A DNA stretch of 64,000 nt from Siphonodentalium dalli (GCA_032622095.1 CP136069.1:165532394-165596393); one strand, 5' to 3'; shown: positions 23,134 through 36,000, counted from the stretch's first letter. Made by a program: numbers and translations. Notes: generated from the sequence alone by a model not told the origin.

Positions 23134-23772
23134 TAGCCGATGAGCCCGACGTTGTCCGGGCTATTCAAAAACCAAATTTCAAGTCGATAGCTCCACCCGT
23201 TTCCGAGATCTGGTCTGCGCATCCGCGAAGCTGGCGTCGCACGGGCTCGGCGACCCGATAAAATTCGTATCCGGGGCAAGATACATTCACATACCAAATT
23301 TCAAGTCGATAGCTCCACCCGTTTCCGAGATCTCGTCTGCGCATGCGCGAAGCTGGCGTCGCACGGACTCGGCGATCCGATAAAATTCGTATCCGGGGCA
23401 AGATACATTCACATACCAAATTTAAAGTCGATAGCTCCACCCGTTTCCGAGATCTGGTCTGCGCATGCGCGAAGCTGGCGTCGCACGGACTCGGCGACCC
23501 TATAAAATTCGCATCCGGGGCAAGATACATTCACATAGCAAATTTCAAGTCGATAGCTCCACCCGTTTCCGAGATCTCGTCTGCGCATGCGCGAAGCGGG
23601 CGCCGCACGGGCTCGCCAATACGACAACGTTCACCGCCCGGTCAAACTACACACACGTACCAAGTTTCGTCCCGATCGGTCGAGAATCGTAGATTTGTAT
23701 CAATGACAGACAGACAGACAAACAAACAAACAAACAAACAAACAGAGGTCTTCAAAATATATATGAGATTAG
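23134..23772 (+). repeat. Chain element E5 with 122-bp internal repeat
   Basis: Same head and tail as E4 but four 122-bp units, as set by the TGCGCAT core at 23216, 23338, 23460 and 23582. The tail has (CAGA)n(CAAA)n. It ends the head-to-tail chain. Confidence 0.85.
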
Positions 23773-24888
23773 AGAGTTTGGACATTAAAGATGCATAATC
23801 CGAATTAACACTCCCAAATTACTATTTTTTTTGGCTTCGGGGTGTAAACAATATTTGATCCGAGTCGAGGAACCTACCCATCAAAGCTCAGAGTGATCAG
23901 ATATCGATTCTTGCAATTTGTTATTTTTCGAGATGTGCACTTATTTGTTGCCTGGAAAGAAGTCGTCAAATCGACTGTCTCGGACAAAATTGCGGGTGAA
24001 GATGGATAACTCTAAAATCAAGTGGCTTTTGCGCCAAATTACGTGATACTCAAGTGATAATACGGCCATATTTCGTTGAACAACATGTTGATAAATAACA
24101 CATAAATAATATACTTCCTGCAATACAATTATCGATTGAATCCCTTGCTGTACTCTAAAGTCCTTTAGGAAATGTTCAGATAATAAGTTCAACAAACGAC
24201 CATAGGTCGTGTGTTGAACTGATTATCTAAACAGTTCCCTTCAATGAATATGAATCATTCTGAACTTCTATTATCTTTTCAACTGGCTGTCGTCTGCTAA
24301 TATATCACAAAAAGTACACACAACCTTACGAGTCGCAAAGTTCACACATCTTTCATTACAATATACAAAATAAATTAAGGAACGTTTCTGAAGAAATCGA
24401 TGACTTTGATCAAATACATTTTATGGAGACACAATTAAATGCAAATAATTCAAATGAAAACCTTCAGTTACCAGACTGTCAGGCACCGTGCCTCTTTGTG
24501 AAAAATGAATGGGCGGTTGTCTGGCAGACTACTCTCCAGATCATAGAATATAGACCCCGGCCCCAGTGGCTTAATCTGTAAGGAGAAACAACTCATCATA
24601 TCGCTATAGGGCGTCAAGCCAAGTCTGAATTTAGAGCGGGCTAGCGTCACCAAATTCACCCTCTGTGGACCTCAATCTGCTTATGCCTCAACTGCCTGGA
24701 AGAACTATACGATCAGATTGAAGTTCCCCAGTTGAAGTTGGTGATGTTCACCCATTAGTCACATCGATTATGCATTTTATCTTCTGCAAATTAGGCGATG
24801 AAGAAACTGAAGAGAATGGGGAAATTAACAATAAAAACAATGTTCTAATTTGAAACGATAGATACTTCTCAGAAGATGGGGCCTAAGC
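23773..24888. other. Intronic, with a short palindrome
   Basis: About 24167-24245 holds AATGTTCAGATAATAAGTTC facing its reverse complement around ACGACCATAGGTCGT, from the TTATCTGAACATTTCC family. Otherwise nothing is recognised. Confidence 0.5.
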
Positions 24889-24996
24889 AGAATGATGTCC
24901 ACAGAGGGTGAATTTGCAATTGGTGACCTAGCCCAATGTGCGGAATAGCACAACTAAATTCACCCTCTGGGGACCTCATTCTGCAAATAATAGACG
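24889..24996. repeat. Short inverted repeat (CAGAATGA...TCATTCTG)
   Basis: GTCCACAGAGGGTGAATTTG faces AAATTCACCCTCTGGGGACC. Related sequence occurs at about 24645-24680 and 47172-47325, so this is a dispersed family. Confidence 0.7.
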
Positions 24997-26149
24997 CACT
25001 ATTTGCCGGCTTGCGTCCAGCGGCGGATAAGCTGGTACTATTTCCTATATAGATGCGAATCTGTGTCCCACGTGGAAGAAGGGTAAACCGATTCGTATAT
25101 CTGGACAATTCTGTCAGTTGCTCATCATGAATCGGTGGTTTCTACATGCGGTCGATTGAAATTAACTCTCTGTGTGTGCTTTCCTCTACCGAAAATCCTC
25201 GATAAATCAAAGCAACCCACTCAAACAGGTTGATTTACCAAGTCATGCCCCATTAAGTATAACGCGTTCAACGTCAACTTGGCGAGTCATTGGCCAACTC
25301 CATCAAAAATGCTACTCGATTAACGACCACGAAGCATATTTTTCGCAGTGAACAAAAAAACATAAATATCTTTTCTACTATGCATTAACTTATCTTTCAG
25401 AAAATGAGTGTTTTATCATCTCTTATGACATATCGGATAGAACATGATACAATCAGCGGAAACGAGGTATATTTTCAAAACACTCATTATAATTACCGTA
25501 TATTAGTTTCTGCCTTCGTGTGCGATTAACTGAAGCATTGCGGTCGACTACAATAAAATCCAGTCCAATTCAACTGACGTTACAACATAAATTACGTGTA
25601 TGTTATATTGATGCGAGATATAGTCGTCGTATATGAATCTGAGTTGATTAAACACAATTCCTTGTGAAATTATTCACTTAAAATACCGCAATCGTGTATA
25701 CACGGAGTAAATAGACAATCATGAAACCTTGGCGGTAGTGCTATATGTAGATACCCGGTATAGTTAATCATCCTCTAACCAGGGCAATCAAATGCTCAAA
25801 CAGAATTTCTTAAGTAACATGTCCAGGAGGACTTTATCGTCCCACAAAATTAATCTGTTAGAATTGATGTTCCAAAAAATAAATGAAATTATTATCTCCA
25901 ACAGCGTAAACAGGTTGATGGCGCTCGGTTTAAATTAAATTTAAAAGAAGCCAATTATTGAACTTTGAGAAAGGCATTTTCAATGATGAAAACCATCCGA
26001 TGCGAACACATTTAAGACATACCATGTGCATGTATAGTGAAAGAGCGATACAACCGAGAACCATATATGCATTAATGTTGATACATTTACAAATCAAAAA
26101 GACAAAAAAAGCGACATGTACTACATGGTTTGAAATTGCAAATCATTCT
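24997..26149. other. Intronic, nothing recognised
   Basis: No exon or clear repeat. CAGCGTAAACAG|GTTG at about 25904 mimics a mini-exon but is not needed (see rejected items). Confidence 0.4.
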
Positions 26150-26585
26150 CACGATTCCTCATCCTCTGGTCAGGTGGCGCCGTATCGCGCTGTTGTGATC
26201 TTCACCAGTTCGCACCAAATTCTCTATCTGTCCGATGTGAAATTTCGGCCAAGCCCGAGTTATTCCATCTCTTGAAATGGTCGATTCATGATGTTGTTGG
26301 ACGCCCTCGCCTTCTTCTGCCCTCGACCTTTACTTCCATTATTCTCCGTTACATGCCCTTCCCTCTCATTATGTGTCCGAAAAAACTCATTTTCCTGGTG
26401 ATAGCATTTTTTATAGTATTAGTTTTGATCAAGTTTGACTGAGTACCCATTGTTCTCTTCTCCATCCATGACAATCTTAGAGCGCGTTTGTAACACCACA
26501 TTTCGAATGCATCGATTCTGATGTTGACTCTCTTAGTCGGTGCCCAGGAAGGATTCTCATCCATATGAAGCAATCGCAATCACTG
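26150..26585 (-). pseudogene. LINE reverse-transcriptase C-terminal remnant
   Basis: On the - strand one frame reads KRVNIRIDAFEMWCYKRALR, then LSWMEKRTMGTQ and KMSFFGHIMRGKGM. RIDAFEMWCYRR...ISW and FGHIMRG are hallmarks of the end of RTE/I-type LINE reverse transcriptases. Downstream, other frames give EGEGVQQHHE and ENLVRTGEDHNSAIRRHLTRG-like remains of the RGRP..W...EDR.WR tail. Frameshifts make it inactive. It lies antisense in the receptor intron. Confidence 0.8.
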
Positions 26586-28427
26586 TATTCCGTAGAAGTC
26601 TTACGATTTCAAAATGTACGGTAAGATCGCCGTTTAGAACATTTTAGTGCTCGTTGTTGTACGTGAGTAGGTGTGCAAGCGTGAGTGCATGAAGGGGAGT
26701 ATGATTGATTTTATGTGTCGGATGAAGGTTCTGTATTGTGAAATGAATATATAATTGTTTAACCCATAGTTATGTATGCAAAATCGGTAGGCATATATAA
26801 AATATAAAATATACTGGCTTCGTGAATGCACCACCTCAGAATTCCGGTAACACAATTAATCCTACAAATTATAACAATAACTATGGCTTATCGCTGAAGG
26901 TTTCTCATTCACCTCACTAGAAAGCCTCTAAATGCGGACAAAAACTCTACAAATCCGATTAAATACACCCCGATACTTCACAATAGGACCTTTAGTCTAT
27001 ATTCCAACTGAGGCATACTTCAACAGCAATGTTAGCTGTTATATCAGGCAGTGTGTTCCCGCAATAAAATCTTCAAGAGTAGCTATTGATCACACCTAAA
27101 TATCGAAAGCAATTTACGCGGTCATAAAAGTTAAAAACTGCAACAATGAGAAATCCACGAAGATACATCCGCGAATACATATATCCTGCAAAAAGTCTAA
27201 CCGGCACGCAATATATATAGCGACTAGCGAGTACGTTATTAATCAAAGTTACCCCATAGCACCTACATGTATGGCATCGCCAGATCAGCCTGCCAATATA
27301 CACCATAAGAGTTCGTTAGCAATGGCGTGCTACCAATCGCCTATCACATCGTACAATAGGGCGGCATATCGTGGATAATTGCTCAAATCATATTGCCAAA
27401 TTATTGAGTACCCTCAGACTAAAAGTGTAGAATTTGTCACAATTTCCTGTGTGTACAAATTAAAGCGTTTTCGGGGATAACATATTGTCGACTGAATGCG
27501 ATAATGCTCGGTTTGTCAATTTGGACGGGGAACGAGTTATTGGAATCGGTTGATCCGTCTAGTCGGAATCTACACCGTGTTATTCCATAGCTCCCATTGA
27601 TCATGTTGAGTTGAGACTTAGGAAATTAGCATCATATGTCATATAGTTGTGGATGACCGATCTCTGCTCTGAGACAAATAGCTGATCAATTTACAGATGC
27701 GGTGTCCGATTCGATACCATAAACACCAGTCTCTTCGAAAAGACGAGGGAATTACTAACAGACTGTGGACTAATATTTATTATATCATGTAATCTTCCAC
27801 AATGACGTCGCATTTTGTTTGAACGCTTGCATTGATTCTGACTTCAGATTGCATATTACATGCTGAACAATCTGATAACATGTTGGACATGGTTACACGA
27901 TAATGATTCGTTGGATACGCTAATTGATATAAGGCCTCTGGCATGTCTGGTCAAACGCGTATTCACCTCTATAGAAGCATTCGGAAAAACACATTCGAAG
28001 AGATACGGATTCCGATCTCAAGTTGTTTACACCACATACTGGGCTTCCGACTGCTTGGTGGACCACGTGTTATGAATTGGAATTATTGTTCGTCGACATA
28101 AATTTATAGCGTTTTCCCATAACGACTCAACGTACATTCTTTCAAGATGAAAATCAGCTTTACTATAAGACGACGGAAATCATAACAGATTACGTCTCTA
28201 GATCTGTGGTTCACTTTTTATTCGATGCGGCTTTTCCCCCCAAGACGACGATCTAAACCGTATCCAAATATAAAGTGCAAGTCTGGCGTAGTAAACGTTT
28301 GTGAGAATCGTAGTATTTTGTAGTCATAGTAAAAACAATAAAATGCGAAAGAATAATCAGTAATAAATATCGTTGACTGATAAAAACTCGAAGAAGAAGT
28401 CCACTATACATTTCGATGAGTATATAG
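26586..28427. other. Intronic, nothing recognised
   Basis: AT-rich sequence with scattered short frames and no splice-supported exon. Confidence 0.4.
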
Positions 28428-28580
28428 AGGATCTACAACGAGTCCCCAGTTTATAGCGGAATTTACAAAACGAGTCCAGTAAATTAGGTCTGGACCGAGC
28501 CTTTGGCGAGGTACAGACCTAATTTACTGGACGAGTTTTGTAAATTCCGCTATAAACTTGGGACGAGTTGTAGATTCTAT
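28428..28580. mobile_element. Short foldback, GAATTTACAAAACGAGTCC arms
   Basis: GTTTATAGCGGAATTTACAA, ACGAGTCCAGTAAATTAGGT and CTGGACC are mirrored by their reverse complements around GAGCCTTTGGCGAGG. The two arms are near-identical and there is no coding frame. Confidence 0.85.
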
Positions 28581-28984
28581 TTATTACATGATCCATAACC
28601 TCGACAAAAGATACTTAAATCAACAAATGGGACGCGAAACTAACATCAACTTATATAAGGCATGCGATGACGTTTCTCACAACTCTACGTTGTTTGCCCG
28701 TGCAAAGAAATAGTCCCAGATAAATAAAGACTGTTTGGCGTATTTAATGGCGTATATTTAATGACATAACTTTTCAAATTCTTCATTCATTATAGTTTGT
28801 TGAAATTATATTGGAAGCCATAGTATTTTGAGACGTAGCGTACGGAATGTAAAGAAACCACAAACCGGAAGTCAAAGGTCACCTGGCACTATTTCCTGTT
28901 ATTAAACGAACTTTTAATATCGCAATTTATAGAATGGGTTTATTGAATGGAACAAAGGTAGGATCATGTAATAAAATGCATTAT
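28581..28984. other. Intronic, nothing recognised
   Basis: No exon or repeat is recognised. Confidence 0.4.
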
Positions 28985-29560
28985 TATCCATCCCTTAACT
29001 AACACCATTTCCGATTGGGCAAAAGCCGCCACGTGATAGTCCTGGAAAAAGTCATATTGGACTCCCGAAAGTCATATTGGACTCCCGACTGTGCAATATG
29101 ACTTCTCATATTGGACTCCGTGACGTCACGAATTAACTCGATTGCGAAATGAATCGGTGAAATTGTGATGCGCGCGCAACATTGATGGATTTTAGCAGAC
29201 ATTTCACTTCCGCATTGAATTTTTTTCTCACTTCCGTGTTTACTTTTCCAAATCATGCTTTCTGATGATCAATATACGGTACAGGCTTTTATAGAGAATT
29301 AAGTGCCCAAAAATACCAAAACAAAACCACAAAAGTTTTATTTCCAAAATTTGGATAAACATACAGATGGATAATAAAAATGTCATTATACAATGTTGTG
29401 TACAGTATGAGTTTTTCTTGTACTCGTCCAGGTTGTGGTGAAAAGTCATATTGGACTCGACACTGGCGTGTCTCGTCCAATATGACTTTTTACCACAACC
29501 TGGACTCGTACAAGAAAAACACATACTGTACACAACATTGTATAATAACTTTATATTATG
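28985..29560 (-). mobile_element. CATATTGGACT-family MITE, long copy in reverse orientation
   Basis: Reverse complement of the 15070-15636 element through the palindrome, the GCGCGCAACATTGATGG block and the TATCACGTGG end. It carries TGACGTCA at 29121. Together the two copies form a >500-bp inverted pair around the TM5 exon. Confidence 0.88.
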
Positions 29561-31129
29561 TGTCGCCTGTATTCTGTATTATAACATTTGTTGTGTTTTA
29601 CTATCGTGGGGAAATTGTCAAAATGCCATTGACCTCCGATCTCGCAATTTAAATACAACCAACAGCGAAGCGTTGTTTGGCACTGTTATCAGCTATTTAT
29701 AGAAATTGAATTATGCAGTTGAAGTGATCTGCTACGCGACTTACGCCACTAACCAATGAACTCGCGCATGTTCTGTGTCATGGCCAATGGAATCCCATCA
29801 ATGCAGACATGTAGAGTAAACGAAAGATCTAGATGACTTAAATATGTTATAGGATTTCCGTCCCCTGTTAAAAGAGACTGCATAAACACCATCTGTCGGC
29901 TTAGAATATATTCCATTATACAGTTGATGTATTTATTTTTGACTTGTATATTGATTTTGTTTAAAGCGTTGTAATTCCATAAAATAAATTTCCAAAAACA
30001 AATTTATAGCAAAAATTGGTACTTTACCAAGCAGAGTCGCCATTTAAATGTAATATCTGTTTTATGCTATGACTGCATGCTTTAGTGCCCATACAACTGC
30101 TTCAAATTTAACATTTGCTGTGGAGATTTGGATGATGATACTAAAATGTTCAGAATTTGGGCCATGAATCAGCTATTCAGAACAATTTTTATCTTTCCAT
30201 TACCAGCTCAGTACTGCCATTAAATAACCTCATCGTGTGCTTGGCATGACTAAATAGTGCGGCTCAAGTTATAAAATAAACTTTTCAACGATACCTCATC
30301 AAGTTGGCTGAGATAATATCCTGGGTTAAAATTTCCAATTTCAGAATTCATTTTTCAAATATGGCTTGGCGAATCTTCAATAAATTATAAACTTGACCAA
30401 AATTGCTTAAATACTCTGTGGCAAAGACTGTGTTTTTACCTGGAAATTATGATTAGTTCTTTTCACCAAAGCCACATATTCGCAAAAGGTACTACGTTTT
30501 GTACAACCCCATCACTGCATGTTACACATATATGATGCATAGTGCACACAAGACCACAAATAGCAACATTGAGTTAATGACCAACGCTGAAATAACAGTC
30601 TTAAAGCTGATCACCTGATATTTAGCACAAATGTGTGGGAGGTATTGGAAAGATATTTTCAAACAACAGCATACTGAAAACCAATAATATGCATTGCGTG
30701 GTAGTATATTCAATTCGTAACGTGCCGAATGAAATAATTTGAACAAAATTGTCTAGTAAGAAACCGGTTTGGTAGCAGCATGAAAATTAGTCTTACATAA
30801 AATGCACGAAATACGTTTTCTTTGATTTGGTGAGATGGGGCGCTGATCTATTGAAGTGATGTGTGTTTCATTGCATTATAATAATGATTGCGCCATAATA
30901 ACTACGGTTACGACCATCATCGACGCTTACTGGAGAATGGATTTCGAAATTCCACAGCGATTACTAACTGGGGGGTTTCGTCCTCCAGAAGGCTGCTGGC
31001 TATATTTTGCGTTTGAAGACATTTTAAATATCAATCTATATATGATTACATGTATGTACCGTTTCGTTTATATACATATCGATATTATGACAAAAGAGGA
31101 AATTAATAAGTGAAAATATCGAGGATTTT
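29561..31129. other. Intronic, nothing recognised
   Basis: No exon or clear repeat is seen. Confidence 0.4.
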
Positions 31130-31760
31130 TCAATTTTTGGCCACCAGTTTAGCCGCCATCTTGGCTGCGAGAATCAATATTGCCAACTCAAACGAATACT
31201 TCGTATCAATGGTCCCTAGCCTAATTTAAATATGGATAGAATACCAGTAACAATAACGCCCATTATCAGAAAGTAAAGAAATATATGCGTGTTTTCAAAT
31301 TTCACTCGCCATTCTAGCCGCCATCTTGGATTTGTGAAATTATTTCTTGGAAGAGATGTAAGGTGATTACCTCGGTTCAGTATTCCCAACTCAACTACAG
31401 ACATGAATGGAGTTGCCATGACAATAAATCCCACGGATCAATGTTACTATGAGGTATTTTCGGTAATTTATCGAAATATATCCGGCATTTTGGGCGCCAT
31501 TTTGGATTTGGGATATTTTTTGTTGGATGAGATATCAGGAGTACTTCGCCTCAGTATTACCAACTCACAACAGTAAGTATTGATGGATTGATGGAGTTGT
31601 CCTGACAATAACCCTCACTTATGTAAAAAAGAAAATCTGCAATTTTCGGTAAAAGTCTGCAATTTTCGGTGATTTTTCAATTTCTGGTGCCATTTTGGCC
31701 GCGATCTTGGATTTGGGTGAATATTCCTCATCTCAAGTATAAGAGTAATCATAGCCCGGG
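31130..31760. repeat. Degenerate tandem repeat, unit about 180 bp, GCCATCTTGGAT core
   Basis: Units contain AGCCGCCATCTTGG (31150, 31316), GGGCGCCATTTTGGATTTGG (31492) and GGCCGCGATCTTGGATTTGG (31686). Each is followed by TCAGTATT(A/C)CCAACTCA or a related line and ATGGAGTTG(C/T)C..GACAATAA. Similar blocks occur at 42880-43660 and near 49055. Confidence 0.7.
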
Positions 31761-33499
31761 TATCTCCTACACATGTACATGCATGGTTGCAGTTATACTA
31801 GCAATAACACCGACTTATTCGAAACAAAAATTACGCGATTAGCGTCGATTTGGCTTTGACCAGATTGTACCGGCATTTGGAAAAAACGTGATATCGGACA
31901 AAAATGTCCAGCCTGGAATGCATATTATGTTTCATTATGTGCGCAAATGACTCTACTATATTATAAATGTACAAAAGTTCACTAAGATGCCTATGTTTTT
32001 ACATAGAGACAAACGATTGGTGATGCAATATGGAAAAGTTATAATTTTTTCACATATTGGATTTTGGTGTCGGATTTTTGGCTAGTTGGTAAGCGTTGTA
32101 TATTGGCATAGCCAATCCAGTGGACAATAAAAGCGCATGTGATATTATATTTACTATAATGACGAACAAAGAGTACAGGTGCATATCAAGCAAAATGGTC
32201 GCCAGGGTGGACCCCATCTTGTCTGGAGTCTCTGAGGCCACTGTTTTTTATTAGTCCAGGGGGTGCAAAAGGTCGACCAATATCTATTGGACTATGTGTG
32301 TGTTGTCTCGACATAGTCAAACGGGACGCAAGTGTTTTTCTGCAGCTAGTCAATGAAAGGGCAGAATCATCCTTAAATTTGCCTATAAAACACTCGCGGA
32401 AGCAATGTGTATTAACAAACATCAATCGTTGGCATAAAAGTTGATAAACACTACAGACATGAGACCAATGATATATCGTTTCTATTACTATCGCCACATT
32501 ATTATGTCCAGGCTGTCGCGCACGATGGTAACTTCGCTCCAGAGTTATCTGTTGTATTGCGGTCATCGAACGTTCAACTAACTCCGGCATTCACGTCCAA
32601 TTATAGTTATTTCCGAACATCGCGACTATTATTTTATCTAGCAATAAAACATTGGCTTCACACACGCTCAGAGACCAATTCTTCAAATATCGCGGTTTTA
32701 TGACCAGTCTGCCAGATATTATTGGGTCTGGTTTCCGAGTGCACTCGTCTAGCGAACATCCGGGTCCTTTTGATAGATTATCAACTCTTTAAGATATTCC
32801 CCATAAAAAGCAAGTACGTGGGTCCCTGGTGTGGGTGTCCAACTTGGAAATGTTCAACTGCACCTCCTTGACAAAATGTTACAATTATTTCCGAAATTGT
32901 TCAATCGCTGGTTCAAAAAAAATGACCAGAAATCGGAAAATGTTCTGTTTAAAGACTAAAAAAAACAAACAAGTTTACCCTAAATATTGATTGGAACATA
33001 GATTTGTTGCAGATGCTGGTTGAGGGTTGATGGTTGAGGAATAGGTTCCGTCGACTGTCATAAATGTATTATCAATGTGATGACAACATTGGAGGTAGAA
33101 AATGACATGGTTGATTATATTATTGATTATTATATTATCAGATCAGATACTTTGTAGGCTAAACTGTGTGGGCAAAAGTAATTTATACGGTAAAATAACG
33201 TGTGGGGTTATTGGTATCTTACACCACATACATATATAGCAAGCAGAGGTGGGCGTGCATGCTTTTACGAAGCATCGTTTATAAGTGCTCGCTGTGTCAT
33301 CAATATACACGTTAGAACTTCGTTGTCTGCTTTGACGGATTGTCTGAAAAAATTCCAGACAAATTAGACATGCAGGGTGCGAAAATAGCCTTTAACCAGG
33401 CGCGCGTATACACATCCACCAAACTCGTCGCATCAGGTCATTTCTTAATTGAAACGAGGATATCAATCAATTTTATGTGAGCTAAGGTAACATTAATGC
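31761..33499. other. Intronic, nothing secure
   Basis: A 63-codon hydrophobic frame on the - strand (32050-32241) is noted among rejected items. Confidence 0.4.
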
Positions 33500-33655
33500 T
33501 ACATGGCGGTTTGCGCTCCAAATAACACATAATATTATTCGATTTTGAATTTTTCCGGTATCGAAATAGGTCTATAAACATCTTAACTAACTTTCTACGA
33601 GCATTCTGTAACCCAGCAGACGCATTGAGGTAATGAAAAATACAACTCGATACAA
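33500..33655. repeat. Dispersed repeat, copy 1 (partner 38930-39075)
   Basis: GGCGGTTT(G/T)CGCTCCAAA, GGTATCGAAATAGGTC and CAGACGCATTG recur in the same order at 38930-39075. Sequence after the inserted E6 (AACACGGTGTTTGTCTCCCA, 34215) also matches sequence after the partner (39068). Confidence 0.75.
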
Positions 33656-33754
33656 GATACATGACGTATATTGCAATACACCTAAATGGCCAATTGAACA
33701 ACGACGATGATAATTAAATAAAATTATATGAACATTAAATAAATATATAATTAC

Positions 33755-34202
33755 TAACTGATGTGCCCGACTTCGTCAGGGCTATTTATGGGGTTTTCTG
33801 TGTGATCGCCTCCTTCTGGGCAGAATATACAGCGTCTGGACAAACTATTGTTCGACATGTGCAGAAACATGCCTATATGAGCGTATATGAGCGAGGTCAA
33901 GGTCAAGGACACGGTCGCATGTGAAATTGGACCCGTCCATATTGTTCCCGGGATCAAAGTAGGCCTATATACCAAATTTGAGTCGGATCGGTATAGGTCC
34001 AGAAACATGCCTATATGAGCGAGGTCAAGGTCAAGGACGCGGTCGCACGTGAAATTGGACCCGCCCATAATATTCCCGGAATGAAAGTTGGCCTACATAC
34101 CAAATTTTAGTCGGATCGGTCGAGCAGTTTTCGAGTCTATAACACACATACATATACATGCAGACAGACAGAAAGACAGATGTTCCAAAATGTATAATAG
34201 AT
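33755..34202 (+). repeat. E1-type element, solitary copy (E6)
   Basis: The head is ACTAACTGATGTGCCCGACT and the tail is (CAGA)n and TTCCAAAATGTATAATAGAT. It carries two TCAAGGTCA-bearing units and closely resembles E1, showing that chain elements also exist singly. Confidence 0.82.
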
Positions 34203-34428
34203 TATATACATTTAAAAAAACTATGAACACGGTGTTTGTCTCCCAAACAAATCAAAAACAGCAATTTTCACGACATGTAACAGAAAAATTTAAAACGGCT
34301 GGAAAATGGCTGTGGCTTTGGCATGTGTTTTTCGGAGCATATGAAGCCGGATATCAATATTATCGTATCTGTCATCCAAATTATGTATACAAAATTTGGA
34401 TGTTCGAATGAGCCATGTCCGTTTAAGC

Positions 34429-34810
34429 TTAACCCTTTACCCAACAGAACGGCCCTGTGCCAATGCATTCTCTTATATATGCGAATCGACCATAGGTCGC
34501 CTCGCATATATAAGAGAATGCATTGGCTTAACACATTAAAAATTATAAAATTGTTAAAGAATGTAAGAAAAATGGTAAAAAGTGTTAAAAAATGTTTTTT
34601 ATTAGGCCAATGCATTCTCTTATATATGCGAGGCGACCTATGGTCGACTGCATTGGCACAGGGCATAACTGTAACTATCACAATGTGGTCAAGGAGCCGG
34701 TTCCAATGATATCCATATTTGTATGGTTCTATTGAGACAGACCGAAGATATTTTAGGCTGTTGAAGCTTTATTTGGCCGGTTTTGGCCGGTTTGTTGGGT
34801 AAAGGGTTAA
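34429..34810 (-). mobile_element. Palindromic MITE, TTAACCCTTTACCCAACA family
   Basis: TTAA-CCCTTTACCCAACA and TGTTGGGTAAAGGG-TTAA bound the element; TTAA duplication plus CCC-initial ends is the piggyBac pattern. Inside are two opposed palindrome cassettes, an AT-rich spacer and a unique arm with ATAACTGTAACTATCACAAT and AGCTTTATTTGGCCGG. The second cassette has lost about 16 bp of its right arm. Orientation is opposite to the 36069 copy. Confidence 0.92.
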
Positions 34811-35714
34811 CCAGGCGTACATATTAATTATCTCTACAAATTACAAGGGGTTCGGGAACCTTTCAATAAAATAGTATATATATGTTACAAGAAGGGTCTC
34901 AGATCGATTTTTCGAGGAAATCACACAAATTCTGTGACAAATAATTACTCGAACATATAACTGTTCTTGTGGTTAGATTTTCTCAAACCTGTTTGAAGAA
35001 TAATGTCCAATTAAGGAAGTGGCAGTAGCAAAATTGATAGTTTGAAAAATAGTGTTTTGAAGCCATTTCCCAGAATTGATGTGATTTTCCCGAAAATCGT
35101 TCTGGGACCCTTCATGTAATATATAATAAAATTAATAAACTTCGGGACCACTGTGCTACCAAACACATCAAATTAGTTCGTTTATCAATGGAAACTGGGA
35201 CATGACAAACTTATTTTGAGTGTTCGGGAACGTAACCTATCGCCCGATGGTCGTTCATGAACATAGATTTTCTGTCTTCTTGTCCGATTTTACGGTAGAT
35301 TCCAATTAGTAATAGTATCATCCTTTTTCCGAAAAACCAATATTGGGTCGATTCGCCCCCATTATCATAGTATAGCGAATACATAATCCTTAATTTTACG
35401 GCACGGAAGACATTGGTGTCAAACTTTATTGAACATTTCCAAATCACGCGAGGATGAAGCGGCGACCGACAGGCGTGTGCTATAGTTTATATATACGTTG
35501 GAATTGATCAAGATGATTTTTTTTCTTGAAGGTTTGTTTTGGGAGTCTGATTAATAGATTGGCATTGGTATACGATGGAGATTTGTTTCGATATTGCTTC
35601 TCCGATATTGCTGAGAATATCATTATACAAATAAAACGATCCAGTTCTTATTTAATTCTTGGCGTTTGGATTAGCTCGTTGTGAAATAACTACGATTGCT
35701 TTGTTTTGACTTAA
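34811..35714. other. Intronic, nothing recognised
   Basis: No exon or clear repeat is seen. Confidence 0.4.
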
Positions 35715-36000
35715 AGTGATGTGAAACACTCCACTCCGGTAGGGTGATCAAATAGAAACGGAGAATAATCTTGCTCAAATTAGTTATTTTTACAAATATT
35801 ATATCCAAATTGAGAACAAACACACCGTCATTCTTATATATTAACTAAATGCATCGATTATCGATGTCAAACTGGATTTCGTTAGTTTATCGCCGATATA
35901 TGGGTCCCGAATTGAGTAGTAAATAATTACAATTGAGCGTAAGCGTAATTCAGACGATGTTTTCTGTGGAGTGGTACGGTCGATTTGCTTCAAATTGTTA
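35715..36000 (+). repeat. Dispersed repeat, copy 1 (inverted partner 63408-63692)
   Basis: AAAGTGATGTGAAACACTCC, AATAATCTTGCTCAAA, TAGTTTATCGCCGA, CAGACGATGTTTTCTGTGGA and GTGGTACGGTCGAT recur as reverse complement in the partner. The left block also appears at 45298 after a GTTACCCGGCGTTGCCCAGG head. Confidence 0.78.

Noticed and set aside
25886-25918. CCAACAG|CGTAAACAG|GTTGAT as a mini-exon giving RKQ before TM6
   Set aside because: Nine bases do not give the 3n+1 length required between the flanking exons, and the donor is poor. The 37424-37565 exon fits phase, length and sequence.
32050-32241. 63-codon - strand frame with two hydrophobic stretches (SLFVIIVNIISHALLLSTGL) after an AAAAACAG acceptor-like site
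   Set aside because: No family was recognised, no upstream exon was found and the region is otherwise non-coding. It could be a terminal exon of an antisense gene; RNA evidence would be decisive.
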